Source of the DNA: Bacteroidota bacterium
GTDB lineage: Bacteria; Bacteroidota; Bacteroidia; Bacteroidales; GCA-2748055
NCBI GenBank assembly: GCA_024244665.1
Contig: JAAEOI010000457.1
Location: 1 to 7,915, forward strand
Length of the DNA stretch: 7,915 nt
Direction of reading: 5' to 3'
Notes under the pieces: generated by a model
What the model was told of the DNA's origin: nothing
The model's database searches: none
Seen by the model: only the letters and a program-made list of their open reading frames with translations
Made by a program: the position numbers and the translations under genes
Shown: in pieces, positions 7,361 to 7,915 of the stretch
How the letters are laid out: each line of letters begins with the position of its first letter
Numbering within the stretch: position 1 is the first letter of the stretch

Positions 7361-7915
7361 TTAAAAATACCGGGGGCTAATCACATTTAAAAGGTATCTG
7401 AAGTTATACCGGATCACAACTTCGTGTGAACCGTGCTGATATGAACTGAGTTCAGAGAATTCGTAGGCGTATGAATATCCAAGGAGCAACTGTGGATTGA
7501 TCTGGAATTGAAATAGGGTGGAGACGCAACCATTGGTCCGGATGCTCGATCCTATCCAGAATCTCTCCCTGTAGATCAGGTTGGCATGCACATCCAGCTG
7601 GGTGTTATTGGATGGAATGCTTTTCAGTAATATGGAAGGCAGCAGTTCAAATTGTTCAGACAACCTGAGAAGGTATCCTGCAGATAAAAGATAGTTAGCT
7701 GCTGAAACCTGAAATCCAATACGGTAGTTCCCGGTCCCCTCATGCACCGGGTGTGTCAGGAACAGGGGCATTGAGATCCCGACATAATATCGATCAGTAT
7801 GATAATAACTTCCTATGCTGAATTCAGGTAAAAGTGCACTTATAGCCGGATTCTGGAGGAGTTGATCGCCCGGATCAGTGTACCGGACAGAATTCAAATC
7901 TGAATTTATATTGGC
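7361..7915 (-). CDS. PorP/SprF family outer-membrane protein, C-terminal part (cut by window edge)
   Basis: The last 184 residues are present. The frame is open to the window edge, so the true start lies outside; the TTG codon at 7897-7895 is internal and should not be read as a start. The visible part lines up with the second half of the complete family member at 187-1113: DPGD, LPEFSIGSYY versus LPNFGTGLHY, GISMPLFL versus DVSLPILL, a GYSYAYE versus GYAYE strand, GSHEVV versus GTHEVV, and an ending of SPRYF versus SPRRF. SPRYF-type endings are common in this family, as far as I recall. The protein should be an outer-membrane beta-barrel associated with the T9SS. It lies 10 bp upstream of the OmpA-like gene, which suggests co-expression. 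Overall similarity to the second copy is limited, so it is probably an old paralogue and not a recent duplicate. Confidence 0.88.
   Translation of the reverse strand, partial: ANINSDLNSVRYTDPGDQLLQNPAISALLPEFSIGSYYHTDRYYVGISMPLFLTHPVHEGTGNYRIGFQVSAANYLLSAGYLLRLSEQFELLPSILLKSIPSNNTQLDVHANLIYRERFWIGSSIRTNGCVSTLFQFQINPQLLLGYSYAYEFSELSSYQHGSHEVVIRYNFRYLLNVISPRYF

Noticed and set aside
7895..7897. TTG as the start of the upstream PorP/SprF-like gene
   Set aside because: The frame stays open to the window edge and the protein here lacks a signal peptide and the N-terminal family motifs (NPAY, RQQWVGF), so the TTG is an internal Leu codon.

Overview
This window looks like a chromosomal segment from a member of the Bacteroidota. 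The evidence is family content: two PorP/SprF-type outer-membrane proteins, a very large secreted protein ending in the gliding-motility-associated (CHU_C) sorting domain of the type IX secretion system (T9SS), and an OmpA-family protein with beta-propeller and PKD repeats. Gene starts sit in A-rich leaders with little or no Shine-Dalgarno sequence, which is also typical of the phylum. The order or genus cannot be fixed from this window.

All genes are on the minus strand, so transcription runs from high to low coordinates. In that order they are: (1) the C-terminal part of a PorP/SprF-family protein (7915-7361, cut by the window edge); (2) a 717-residue OmpA-family protein with a PD40-like propeller, two PKD-like domains, a probable SPOR-like segment and a peptidoglycan-binding C-terminus (7350-5197); (3) a 1353-residue multidomain secreted adhesin-like protein (5185-1124); (4) a complete second PorP/SprF-family protein (1113-187); and (5) the first 58 codons of another exported protein (175-1, cut by the window edge). 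The four gaps are 10, 11, 10 and 11 bp. No promoter or terminator fits between the genes, so they almost certainly form one transcript whose promoter and terminator lie outside the window. No stretch longer than about 300 bases lacks a gene, and there are no RNA genes, insertion sequences or CRISPR arrays.

The likely joint role, inferred from the families, is a cell-surface module. The large protein would be exported by the T9SS through its CHU_C domain. One or both PorP/SprF proteins would serve as its dedicated outer-membrane partner, as SprF does for SprB. The OmpA-family protein would tie the assembly to peptidoglycan.

The most unusual sequence features are long G runs on the coding strand inside intact genes: G8 in the complete porP/sprF-like gene, and G7 plus G8 within 33 bp in the adhesin gene. 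A perfect 10-nt Shine-Dalgarno-like sequence lies between the last two. A one-base length change in either G8 run would truncate the protein shortly afterwards. These are candidate phase-variation or ribosomal-slippage sites, but the sequence alone does not prove it.
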